NCBI GenBank assembly: GCA_006384855.1
Contig: VCJN01000374.1
Span: forward strand, 82,965-146,964
Origin: Tetraselmis striata
Lineage: Eukaryota > Chlorophyta > Chlorodendrophyceae > Chlorodendrales > Chlorodendraceae
Reading direction: 5' to 3'
Length of the DNA stretch: 64,000 bases
Shown here piece by piece: positions 31,386-39,931 of the stretch (its first letter is position 1; the number at the start of each line of letters is the position of its first letter). Position numbers and translations under genes: made by a program. The notes beneath the pieces were generated by a model. The model searched no databases, was not told the origin of the DNA, and saw only the letters and a list, made by a program, of their open reading frames with translations.

Positions 31386-34300
31386 GACGTGAGTCGGCCG
31401 CGCGCGGCGCGCGACAGGGTGAAGGACTGTCCCCTAAAACGGCTCGCGAGACTACAGAAGTACAGCCCTCGTATCCTCGAACGACACTGAGGCCTGATTT
31501 CCTCCATAAGGATTTCAGCGACTGGATGGTACATCGCGAATTATTTCACGAGTACACGAAGAAATACGGACCCTGCGACCTGGACGGAGCTTGCGATAAT
31601 GACGGCCTGAATTCTCAAGTTTCTGGTAGTTTTTGCTGTCCGACGCGCCCATTTCAGGAACAGGATCTCGGAGAATATCGGCGTATTTGGCTAAATGCCC
31701 CGTATGACCGAATTGAAGAATTTTTGGGCCACTACCTTCGACAGAAGTTATTGCATCCGCATCTACGAGCAATTATTGTGGTCCCAAAATGGTCGCGTAA
31801 GCCGTGGTTTCGACTACTTAGAAATTTTCGTCTGGTGGATGAGTTGCCAGCGGAGACTTCTGTGTTTACGTGCCCAACGAACGATGGCATAGAAGGTGCG
31901 AGACAAGATGTTGGCCCCACTCGATGGGCGACACAGATCTACGCTGACGATGGCGCCGGCGTACGGTTTCTACCGCAGCACCTGAGAACCCCACCGAAGC
32001 CTGAGTGGACGCACTCGAAGGTTCTAGTAACCGATGGAAGACGAGTGCTTCTGACTGTAGAAGACAGCGGACTGATTTGGTTTCCAGAAGGCAAGCGCGG
32101 CGACACGGACGCGACGCCGGAGACAACAGCAGTACGACGATTACTCGAGCAAACTGGGTACCGGGTACAGGAGAGCAATCTACGGTACCTCGGCACTCAG
32201 CGGGCGGGAGACAACCGGTGTCCTGTATACCTGTATCGCGCTCGTCGTAATACTGTACCTACGAAGCCCCCTTTGAACCGTGCACTATGGACAACCTGGA
32301 AGAAATTATTGGAGGCACGAAGTACGGGTTATCTGGAGACGGAGACAGTACGCTACCCACTACGGTACGAAAGCTTCGGCGAACAAATTGATGAATATGT
32401 CAACCGTAACGTCCGACTACCTGGCGAAGACTCCACATCGCGTTTGTGCAACGTATCTTCACCGAGTGGTACCCGACTGCTGACTATTACTGGCGAATTG
32501 CGAGGACGACACTGTAAAATACTGGTGGACTCTGGTGCAACCGAAAATTTTGCGAGTACCGAATGGGTGCAATTGCATCAGTGCCCTACAGTATCCGGAG
32601 GAAAACACCGTATAAAACTGGCGAACGGCAGTATGAGTACCAGTACCAAACGGCTGAGGAGCGAAGTACTTACCGTAGGAGCTTTCGACTATAAATTGGA
32701 CGCTATAGTTACAGACCTGGAGAAATTCGACATTATTCTCGGACAACCTTGGCTGGAAACAGTTAATCCTGACATCGACTGGACTGCTAAAATTATTAAA
32801 CACCGGAAGACTGGACAACACATTGCTACAGCGGAACAGTATACAGTACCTACGACGGTTTACCACCTGGACGCGGCTAAGATGGCGAAGGAACTGAGGA
32901 AGAGTCGCGGCGAGGAACTGTTTGCTGTTGCGGTACGCGAGGTGTTCGATGCGGTAGCTGAGCTGCGCACGGACCAGTCGACCGAGTGGACCGAGGAGCT
33001 CAAGGAGTCCCTTATGGAGTTTGCAGACATCATCGCGGAGCCTACTGACCTGCCACCGGAGCGCGAGTTCGACTTTGAGATCAACCTGGAGAGTGATGAA
33101 CCCCCCAAAGAACGAACGTACCGTATGTCACCAGCGGAGTTGCAAGAGGTACGGTCACAACTGGAGGAATTGTTGGCAAAAGGGTGGATTCGTCCGTCCA
33201 AGTCAAACTACGGCGCCCCGATTTTATTTGTACGTAAGAAAGACGGCACTCTGCGTATGTGTGTGGACTACCGTAAATTGAATGACCTTACGAAGAAAGA
33301 CCGGACCCCGCTTCCTCGTATCGACGAATTATTGGACTCATTGCATGGTGCGACTATTTTCAGTACTCTGGACCTGTACAAAGGCTACCATCAAGTACGA
33401 ATTAAACCGGAAGACATCCACAAAACAGCGTTCCGGACACACTATGGACTCTACGAGTACTGTGTGTTACCTTTCGGCTTGACAAACGCCCCAGCTGGAT
33501 TCCAGACTATGATGAACCGTGTTTTGAGCCCATATCTCGGCAAATTCTGCGTGGTATACCTGGACGACGTGCTGATCTACAGCAAGACAGCTAAAGAGCA
33601 TCTCGAGCACATCAGATTGGTGCTACGGGAGTTGCAACGACATCACTTGCATATCAAGCTGTCGAAGTGTTCGTTCGGCGGTACTAGCGTGGAGTTTTTG
33701 GGCCATATCGTCGAAGCAGGACAGATCAAGATGGACCCCCGGAAGGTGGAAGCAGTTCAACAGTGGCCCGTGCCGAAGACAGTAAAGGACGTACGAGGTT
33801 TTCTCGGCCTTGCTGGCTATTACCGCAAGTTCATCCATAACTTCGCGGCTATTGCGGCGCCACTACATGACCTGACGAAGAATCAACCGGAGTTTGTGTG
33901 GACGCCTCGTGCTGATGCGGCGTTTCGTGCATTAAAGGACGCAATGGTACGAGCACCTGTACTGAGTATACCGGACACATCTGCGGACGCCCGTTACACA
34001 TTGTATACAGATGCTTCTGGATTTGCAGTGGGAGCTGTGCTGCTGCAAGATCAAGGCTCAGGACTTCGACCTGTCGCGTACCATGCACGCAAGATGAACA
34101 AACACGAAGTTCACTACCCGGTACATGAGCAAGAGTTGTTAGCGGTTCGTGATGCACTCATCAAGTTCCGATGCTACCTTGATGGAGCGGCGGGCTTTAC
34201 GGTCATCACCGACCATGACACACTACGGCACTTCTTTCGCCAACGCGATTTGTCGACGCGGCAAGTACGATGGCTGCAAGTGTTTGCGCCTTACCAACGA

Positions 34301-34732
34301 CATATGGACATCGTCTACAAGCGAGGAGCTGCCAATCATGCGGACGCCCTCTCTCGGCGACCCGACTTGAAGGATGCGCTACAGAAGCTAGATCTGCTGA
34401 ACAACTGGTCAGAAGACGAGGCTGACTGCGAAATAAATTCAGTTTTATTTGCTATGGAGTCGCGACTACAGGCGGACAACAAGTTTAATGACGAAATCAA
34501 GACCGCATATGACTCCGACGAGTACCTGAAATCGCGGAAGGCTTTACCATCCTGGCTAGTACGTCACAGTAATGGTCTACTGTACGCCTACGGCTCACGA
34601 CTTTACGTACCAAATGTGGCGGACCTGCGACAACGAGCACTGTACGAACTACATGACGCGCCTACTGCTGGACACCCAGGAGGACGACGACTACTGGCGC
34701 GTACTGTGGAACTGTACTGTAGCCCCGTATGA
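31382..34732 (+). CDS. Pol, N-terminal part: Dam-like, Nudix-like, PR, RT, RNase H
   Basis: Entered by -1 frameshift; the first ATG is at 31526, and residue numbers here count from it (1068 residues). Residues ~1-115 resemble phage-type Dam N6-adenine methylases: DLDGACDNDGLN, WLNAPY at 55-60 in place of (D/N)PPY, then IIVVPKWSRKPWF. Residues ~160-245 resemble a Nudix fold: VLVTDGRRVLLTVEDSGL, then a degenerate Nudix box ending RRLLEQTGY. The aspartic protease follows (LVDSGATE at 333-340, FDIILGQPW near 402). RT has DYRKLND, DLYKGYHQ, LPFGLTNAP and YLDD at 678-681. RNase H has YTDASGFAVG, with D829. The frame ends by a stop inside the integrase zinc-finger region, so Pol is split in this copy. 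The two N-terminal modules look catalytically degenerate. Confidence 0.93.
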   Translation, partial: LRRESAARGARQGEGLSPKTARETTEVQPSYPRTTLRPDFLHKDFSDWMVHRELFHEYTKKYGPCDLDGACDNDGLNSQVSGSFCCPTRPFQEQDLGEYRRIWLNAPYDRIEEFLGHYLRQKLLHPHLRAIIVVPKWSRKPWFRLLRNFRLVDELPAETSVFTCPTNDGIEGARQDVGPTRWATQIYADDGAGVRFLPQHLRTPPKPEWTHSKVLVTDGRRVLLTVEDSGLIWFPEGKRGDTDATPETTAVRRLLEQTGYRVQESNLRYLGTQRAGDNRCPVYLYRARRNTVPTKPPLNRALWTTWKKLLEARSTGYLETETVRYPLRYESFGEQIDEYVNRNVRLPGEDSTSRLCNVSSPSGTRLLTITGELRGRHCKILVDSGATENFASTEWVQLHQCPTVSGGKHRIKLANGSMSTSTKRLRSEVLTVGAFDYKLDAIVTDLEKFDIILGQPWLETVNPDIDWTAKIIKHRKTGQHIATAEQYTVPTTVYHLDAAKMAKELRKSRGEELFAVAVREVFDAVAELRTDQSTEWTEELKESLMEFADIIAEPTDLPPEREFDFEINLESDEPPKERTYRMSPAELQEVRSQLEELLAKGWIRPSKSNYGAPILFVRKKDGTLRMCVDYRKLNDLTKKDRTPLPRIDELLDSLHGATIFSTLDLYKGYHQVRIKPEDIHKTAFRTHYGLYEYCVLPFGLTNAPAGFQTMMNRVLSPYLGKFCVVYLDDVLIYSKTAKEHLEHIRLVLRELQRHHLHIKLSKCSFGGTSVEFLGHIVEAGQIKMDPRKVEAVQQWPVPKTVKDVRGFLGLAGYYRKFIHNFAAIAAPLHDLTKNQPEFVWTPRADAAFRALKDAMVRAPVLSIPDTSADARYTLYTDASGFAVGAVLLQDQGSGLRPVAYHARKMNKHEVHYPVHEQELLAVRDALIKFRCYLDGAAGFTVITDHDTLRHFFRQRDLSTRQVRWLQVFAPYQRHMDIVYKRGAANHADALSRRPDLKDALQKLDLLNNWSEDEADCEINSVLFAMESRLQADNKFNDEIKTAYDSDEYLKSRKALPSWLVRHSNGLLYAYGSRLYVPNVADLRQRALYELHDAPTAGHPGGRRLLARTVELYCSPV

Positions 34733-35970
34733 AACAGACTGTCACTAACTACGTGCGACGCTGCCCTACCTGTCAACGTACTAAGGCGGCCCGGCATAAG
34801 CCATACGGCTTACTTCAGCCCCATGACGTACCGTCACGACCATTTGAGGTAATATCCCTGGATTTAATCACAGATCTTCCGGAGTGCCAGGGGTATGACT
34901 CAGTAGTGATTTTCGTATGTCTACTGTCAAAGCGAGTAATTGTTGAGCCAACTACGAAGACAGTTACTGCTGAAGGCCTGGCGGAGATTATGCATCGCTC
35001 AGTTTTTCGTCATTTCGGCCTACCGGCTAAACTCATCTCTGACCGAGACCCCAGATTTATGTCGGAATTCTGGCAAAATATGTTCAAGACCATGGGTACT
35101 AAGCTGAACATCTCTACAGCTTTTCATCCAGCAACCGATGGCCAGACGGAACGCACTAACCAAACTTGGGAGCAAGTGCTACGCTGCTACGTGCACCCCC
35201 TGCACGATGATTGGGTCAACCACCTCACCAACGTGGAGTTTGCGATCAACGCTGCTCAGTCGACTTCGACTACTATGTCCCCTTTCAAGGCGACTTTGGG
35301 ATTCGAGCCGACTACACCTGCTACTACTCAACTCGCAACCGAGCCGACTCGAGCTCTTCCGGAACACGTCAAGTATGTACAGGAGCTTCATCGCTTCGCG
35401 CATGATTGCGTACTGGAGGCTCAAACTCGTATGCAGACTGCAGCTAATCGTAAACGACTACCCGTACCATTCAAGACCGGCGACAGAGTTAAGCTGAAAG
35501 CGTCTCATCTGAAGTTTATTCAGCAACCCTGTGCTAAGCTACGCGATCGCTACGTGGGCCCCTTCGTCATTACAGAGCAGATCTCACCAGTTGCTTTCCG
35601 ATTGCAACTACCTGCGGGCGTACGAGTCCACGACGTGGTGCACGCGAGTATGCTGGAAAAGTGGTATGACGACCCTGACCAACCGGCGAAGTCTGAACGA
35701 GTACCGATTGTCCACGACGCAAACCGATTCCATGTTCAGGACATACTCGATGTTGCCTTCAACAACAATGGCACTGGACTACTGTTTCGAGTACGATGGG
35801 CGTTCCCGTACAACGTACCAAGCGAAGACACCTGGGAGCCCCTACGCGGAGTCAAGCACCTGGACATTTTCCGGTCGTTCTTACTGTCTAAACCATACCG
35901 ACAGTTTACTGAGAGCCCAGACTTCATTCGGTTCCGGAATCGTTACCCAAGCCGAGTACCTTCCGCCTGA
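34729..35970 (+). CDS. Pol, C-terminal part: integrase and chromodomain
   Basis: 413 codons in the +1-shifted frame, overlapping the upstream stop by four bases. It begins with the second half of the HHCC zinc finger (RRCPTCQRTK); the two histidines (LHDAPTAGHPG) are at the end of the upstream frame. This makes a single-base indel the simplest explanation of the split. The catalytic DDE core is complete: SLDLITDLPE, LISDRDPRFMSEFW and ATDGQTERTNQTWEQ. A chromodomain follows at about residues 334-387 (FHVQDILDVAF, LLFRVRW, EDTWEPL), which in chromoviruses directs integration to modified chromatin. A ribosome could reach this frame only by another shift; a mutation or a sequencing error is likelier. 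Confidence 0.93.
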   Translation: MKQTVTNYVRRCPTCQRTKAARHKPYGLLQPHDVPSRPFEVISLDLITDLPECQGYDSVVIFVCLLSKRVIVEPTTKTVTAEGLAEIMHRSVFRHFGLPAKLISDRDPRFMSEFWQNMFKTMGTKLNISTAFHPATDGQTERTNQTWEQVLRCYVHPLHDDWVNHLTNVEFAINAAQSTSTTMSPFKATLGFEPTTPATTQLATEPTRALPEHVKYVQELHRFAHDCVLEAQTRMQTAANRKRLPVPFKTGDRVKLKASHLKFIQQPCAKLRDRYVGPFVITEQISPVAFRLQLPAGVRVHDVVHASMLEKWYDDPDQPAKSERVPIVHDANRFHVQDILDVAFNNNGTGLLFRVRWAFPYNVPSEDTWEPLRGVKHLDIFRSFLLSKPYRQFTESPDFIRFRNRYPSRVPSA

Positions 35971-36043
35971 ACTTCAAAATCAAGACCAAGACTTTAGTTT
36001 CCTGTAGTCCTGTGACACCTGCACAGCGAGGACGCTTGTGCTT

Positions 36044-36056
36044 AAGGGGGAGAGAG
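36044..36056 (+). other. Polypurine tract
   Basis: aagggggagagag, ending one base before the 3' LTR; primes plus-strand DNA synthesis. Confidence 0.9.
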
Positions 36057-36468
36057 TGTTATACTCCATTTCCCTATAGCCATAATGTTCTGCTATACTA
36101 GCAGGTATAACCCCCGCAAAGGTAGTACGACTACGCATCCGCGGAGTCGCTGTACATATTAGTATTGCGGGCGTAAATACTAGTAGTATAAGGCCGAAGA
36201 CTGTTCTGGAATTCTCTAGAGTTCTCTGACTCAAGCCTTACGTGGCTAACACAGCACGGGTATCCCATGACACCCGGCTAACATAGCACAGGTATGACTA
36301 TGACCTCGGCGGGTATAAATACCGCCTCGGACTAGTCTACTAGGCAGAATTCAGAGACAGAACTATAACCCAGGAACCCCTGTAACCAGAAGAGATTGGC
36401 CATACTTTCTAAATCCTTCCGCTGCATCCTAAAGGGCCTAAAGAACAGGCTTAAGCTAGAGCCTAACA
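36057..36468 (+). repeat. 3' LTR (412 bp)
   Basis: No difference from 29774-30185 was found by eye; TATA box at 36314-36321. Confidence 0.97.
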
Positions 36469-36473
36469 GTTTG
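36469..36473. repeat. Target-site duplication GTTTG (right)
   Basis: See 29769-29773. Confidence 0.95.
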
Positions 36474-37398
36474 TTTGCGACTACGAGCGTGGGCAATCGG
36501 AAGGCGCGCCAACCAAACGAAAGCGGAAGATGTCTTGAGAGGTAGAAGGGTCTCGCGCCGAGAGGTTTAAGAACCTCGATCAAGGCGCAAACGCAGACAA
36601 ACGGACGTAGATGGGCGATGTGGACGGCGTAAACGTTGGCCTGAAATAGGCCGGACGTGTCGCGAAACCAAAGCGCCGTTCCTCAACGGCGCCATGCATG
36701 CCATGCAATTGCCACGCGCACATGAATTGCAAGGGCGCACGGCATTAATTGGAATTGTAAGCCAGCAGCATGAGCGGGCAGGTTGGCGACGAGTGCCCAG
36801 CACAGCGGCACAAATAGGGCGAGTACGAGTTGGCAGTTAAGAGCCAAGGTGCTAGAGCTGCCCCATGGCGGGCAGCTGCGGGTTGTTGTGGTCCTTGTGA
36901 CGCACGACGACGCTACAGTAAGATGCGTCGGAGACCCGCCGGAACGAGCCGCGTAGACGCCTCCCACTGCGACCAGAGCAGACGTTGCTGCGGCACGGTT
37001 AGGGCGAGGGCAACGAGCCCTCTCAAAACACAGGCGCATGAGCGGCGCTCCATCCCCATACCGGACCAATTACGCGGGTAGTTACGGAAGACCACAACGC
37101 GTAACGACCGTCGATGGCACAACGCCCTGCTGCGAGGACACAAGGGCCGGGTTGAAGTGTCTTGCAGGACGGCTAGCAGCCGTCCCGACGACACGGACGT
37201 CCTCCTCCGCAGTCCGCACCGATTTGTTGCGGTAGGCGTAGTTGTCGTCGTGGACAAATGTGGCGAGCAACCGCCATGGTGCCGAGCGCGTCCACCTCAC
37301 CTAATAACCTCAAGAGTTGAACACTGCAAGAGGGTGCTCCACCGCGGGCCCCACGAAGGCATGTAGTGCGACTCGGCTCGGATGAGGTGTTAGCCCCC
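36474..37398. other. No supported gene
   Basis: Flank of the gypsy insertion, expected to continue the older split-direct-repeat element, but no recombinase motif was found in any frame. Minus-strand ORFs are short and broken. Confidence 0.4.
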
Positions 37399-38055
37399 CT
37401 AATGGGGACCCCCTAGCTTTAGTTCCTTACCGTGCGCATCGCCACCCAAAAACGTCCCATCTGCAAATCCATGGCAATAGTAACGAAAAACGACTTCGGG
37501 CGCACGAGTTGGGAAAACCACATTACCGAGGGGTTGTCTATCGATGCTGATGATGTGACGCATGTGCGGGGCACGACGACTCAATCCGGGAAAAGGAACC
37601 TACATGCGGACTTTATCAGCCTCTGCGACCCTCCCGCGCACAAGCACGCAAAGCTGCTGCCGAAGGCAGCGAGTTTGAAGATGGTATGCGAACTGTTGGT
37701 GGTTGTAGTCCTTATAAGTAGCACCCCGACCGGGGCCGCAGGGGAAGGCTTGCGTGGCGGCCATGTTATTCTTGACCGCGTTGGTGTTGTGCGTGACGAT
37801 CCCGCCCGCCTTCTTTTGATCTTGCTTCAGCAGGCCCACAAATCCGTGGAGCTCTGGCGAGGCGGCGGTGCCGCACCGGAGCAGCGACGGGAGTGCACCT
37901 TCTCCTTTGCGCCAGCTTGACACCTTGCACGCCCTCCCACCCTCCGTTTTTCTCATTGCGGATTGCATGGCGCCGTTGGCACATTTTCCTACCAAAATGT
38001 AAGCAGCGAGTCGCTTCATTGGCAAATTATGCGGCCCCTCCCTGCTTGGATCCAT
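37399..38055 (-). pseudogene. Unknown minus-strand coding remnant
   Basis: Two minus-strand frames (37600-38055, then 37399-37584) read as plausible protein: VGLLKQDQKKAGGIVTHNTN and MAATQAFPCGPGRGATYKD in the first, FPTRAPEVVFRYYCHGFADG in the second. Not recognised. It may be a fragment of a transposon gene, broken by at least one frameshift. Confidence 0.3.
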
Positions 38056-38080
38056 TCTTCCGTACCCCTCCTATTCATGT

Positions 38081-38209
38081 TGTTGGGACAGTACCTCGTA
38101 CAGTCCTGTGGTGTGGTCCTCGGCCCGGTTCAGACGGGTATTCAAGCTCTACAATATCGGATGATGACATCCAAGTCCGATCGGCACCCTTTTCGAGCTT
38201 GATATCTCA
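38081..38209 (+). repeat. TRIM left terminal repeat (129 bp)
   Basis: Starts TGTTGG, ends CA; its first 31 bp recur at 38478-38508 with one or two differences. Confidence 0.7.
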
Positions 38210-38212
38210 ATA

Positions 38213-38227
38213 TGGTTTCGGAGCTTA
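38213..38227 (+). other. TRIM primer binding site
   Basis: TGGTTTCGGAGCTTA, three bases after the terminal repeat and identical to the first 15 bases of the gypsy PBS at 30188. Confidence 0.75.
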
Positions 38228-38409
38228 GGTGGCGAGCCTGTATGACAACAAACCCGGGTTCGACTCCCGCTTGAAGCATTTCAAGATTTCATGGGTTCCC
38301 CTTCTTCCGCTATATCCGGTGTAAGACCGATTCGCAGCTTCAGGTGACGCGATCATCAAATCCCAGAAATTCTCCTGCATCAAGGCTCAAGCGCGGATGT
38401 TTCCGGCTT

Positions 38410-38790
38410 CTATGGCTCAGGTCCTAGGATCTCTACCCAGACTTCCCTGTCCTCCCTCTCTTCGGAACCGGGAGGGGTGTTGGGACAGTACCTCGTACAG
38501 TCATGTGGAGTACCGCGGACGCAGGACTGATGGCGGCAGAGGCGCAACGCAAGGCTCCCGGATGACCCCATCAGGAAAGCGCGGAAATGAAGAAAGGTAG
38601 TCAGCGACAGCGCTTTAGCGAAGAAGTCGGCCAGGTGGGCCGGGGTAGGCGTGTAGTGCATGTTGATGATGCCGTCTTGGTAGAGTTGGACCGCATACTG
38701 AAACTGGAGGTCAATGTGGCGTTCCGCGCATGTAATTATACCATGTTGCACCTGAACCATGCATGCGCGGTTGTCCCCGCATACTTGCAC
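38410..38790 (-). pseudogene. Copia RNase H C-terminus remnant
   Basis: The frame contains CGDNRACMVQ, then ERHIDLQFQYAVQLYQDG and PTPAHLADFFAKALS. This is the well-known end of copia RNase H (cDN..., KHIDi.yhf.Re, t..q.ADi.TKal). It is in a different frame from the RT at 38736-39617, so the gene is broken between them. Confidence 0.8.
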
Positions 38791-39617
38791 CGGGGCAGCA
38801 GTGGGGTGGCTGAGCTTGGCGCAGAAGAACGTGAATAACCGCCAGACATGTGCAGACCCCGCAGAGCGCCACGACGAACTCCGCTGCGGCAGTAAACATG
38901 GCCACGCTGCCTCCGAACGTGCGCACGGTAGGTGATTGGAGTGTTATGAAAGTTGGTATTCAGCGTACAGGGCAGGCGGCGAGGCTTTCTCTCCGTCATG
39001 TGAAAGGTAGTCAGAATGTCAATGATGCAGGTTTCCCGATGAAGATGGATCACGCCGTCCGGTGCGGAGCCGATGAAGTCGAAGTCACGTAGAAAGGAAG
39101 AAAAGCACAGAAACCATGCCTTGGGTGCCTGCGGCAGATCGTAGAGTGCCTCAACGGGGTTCCAAGCCCGGTCCTTATGGCGACAGCCGGGGGAGAGGTA
39201 GTCATAGGTATCTGCATTTCGGTCGGCGTTGAGGAAAACACATCGGACGTCGAACTGGTAGAGCTCCGAGGTGAGTTGAACCGTGATAGCAACGGTGGTG
39301 CGCAAGGCGACGAAGTGAACGACTGGGGCATAGGTCTTGGCGTCATTATAGGTCTCGCCGGTGGTGAGTATATTGCCGCGGACGATCACGCCGGCCTCGC
39401 GCCTGATGGTGTTGCCATCTTTGTGCTGCGCCGTGAAGGCCCACGCCATCTGTTGGATGACCGCGGACTCGTTGTTGCGTCGAAACTCAGGGACGTTGAC
39501 CCAGACGAAAAGTGCCATCGTGGTGATAGAGTTGATCTCATGGTTCATGGACGTCTTCCAATCATCCGGGCGAGTGTTGCAGATGTCCTCCTGATAGCTG
39601 CGCGGCGCCGTGGACAC
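38736..39617 (-). pseudogene. Copia reverse transcriptase, degenerate
   Basis: Recognisable Ty1/copia RT order: DDWKTSMNHEINSI, WAFTAQHKDGNTIRREAGVI, TYAPVVHFVALRTTVAI, YQFDVRCVFLNAD and EALYDLPQAPKAW. The catalytic YVDD box is represented by CIIDIL, so the first aspartate is lost. The frame then departs from copia sequence. Reverse transcription from this copy is not possible. It lies about 300 bp downstream of the methyltransferase-like region, which leaves no room for an integrase. Confidence 0.85.
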
Positions 39618-39931
39618 GCGGACAGTGGGTGCCGGTTAGGCGAGGGCTGTCAGCCGCGCTGAGTGGGGGCGCACAACCGCCGCGATCGCGGATGCCACCA
39701 GTGTTGGGTGGAAGTCGCTGAGGTCGACATAATGGGAAGGTAGTTGCGCATGTTTGCTGGTGTGAGGAGCCGACAGTGCCGTGGCGTCCCCCTCCTGATG
39801 GCGCGGAGGGTGCTGCTTGTTGTGATGTGGAGGTGGGGGGCCCTCCTGCGCCGAAGCAAGCGCCGCCGATGGCAGCATGGGTGGCGGTGCGTGGGGCCCG
39901 TCCTGCTGGCCCGAGGGTTGAAATTCGTCCA

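Larger units (their letters stand above)
29774..36468 (+). mobile_element. Ty3/gypsy LTR retrotransposon (chromovirus), near-intact
   Basis: Complete 6.7-kb element with two 412-bp LTRs that look identical, a PBS, Gag, Pol, a PPT and a 5-bp target duplication. Gene order PR-RT-RH-INT and a C-terminal chromodomain define the Ty3/gypsy chromovirus lineage. Identical LTRs indicate a young insertion. One break is visible, in the integrase zinc-finger region near 34730. Unusual features are the Dam-like and Nudix-like modules at the Pol N-terminus and a -1 slippery heptamer at the Gag-Pol junction. Confidence 0.97.
38081..38508 (+). mobile_element. TRIM-like miniature LTR element
   Basis: A 129-bp left terminal repeat (38081-38209, TGTTGGGACAG...TCTCA) is followed by a PBS (TGGTTTCGGAGC at 38213). 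A 268-bp non-coding interior, a purine tract (aaccgggagggg, 38466-38477) and a second terminal repeat starting TGTTGGGACAG at 38478 complete it. Only the first ~31 bp of the right repeat match before the sequence passes into the decayed copia element. All signals are in plus orientation, opposite to the copia coding sequence. Such elements need proteins from a full-length relative. Confidence 0.72.

Noticed and set aside
34729-34732. Programmed frameshift between the two Pol parts
   Set aside because: No slippery heptamer at the overlap and the break falls inside the integrase zinc finger, so a mutation or sequencing error is simpler.
36683-37069. Possible recombinase continuation of the element split by the gypsy
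   Set aside because: No HxxR, GGW or tyrosine-nucleophile motif in any minus frame.
38205-38285. Possible tRNA gene (gggttcgactcccg and a D-arm-like stem)
   Set aside because: No anticodon stem; the beginning is better explained as the primer binding site of the TRIM.
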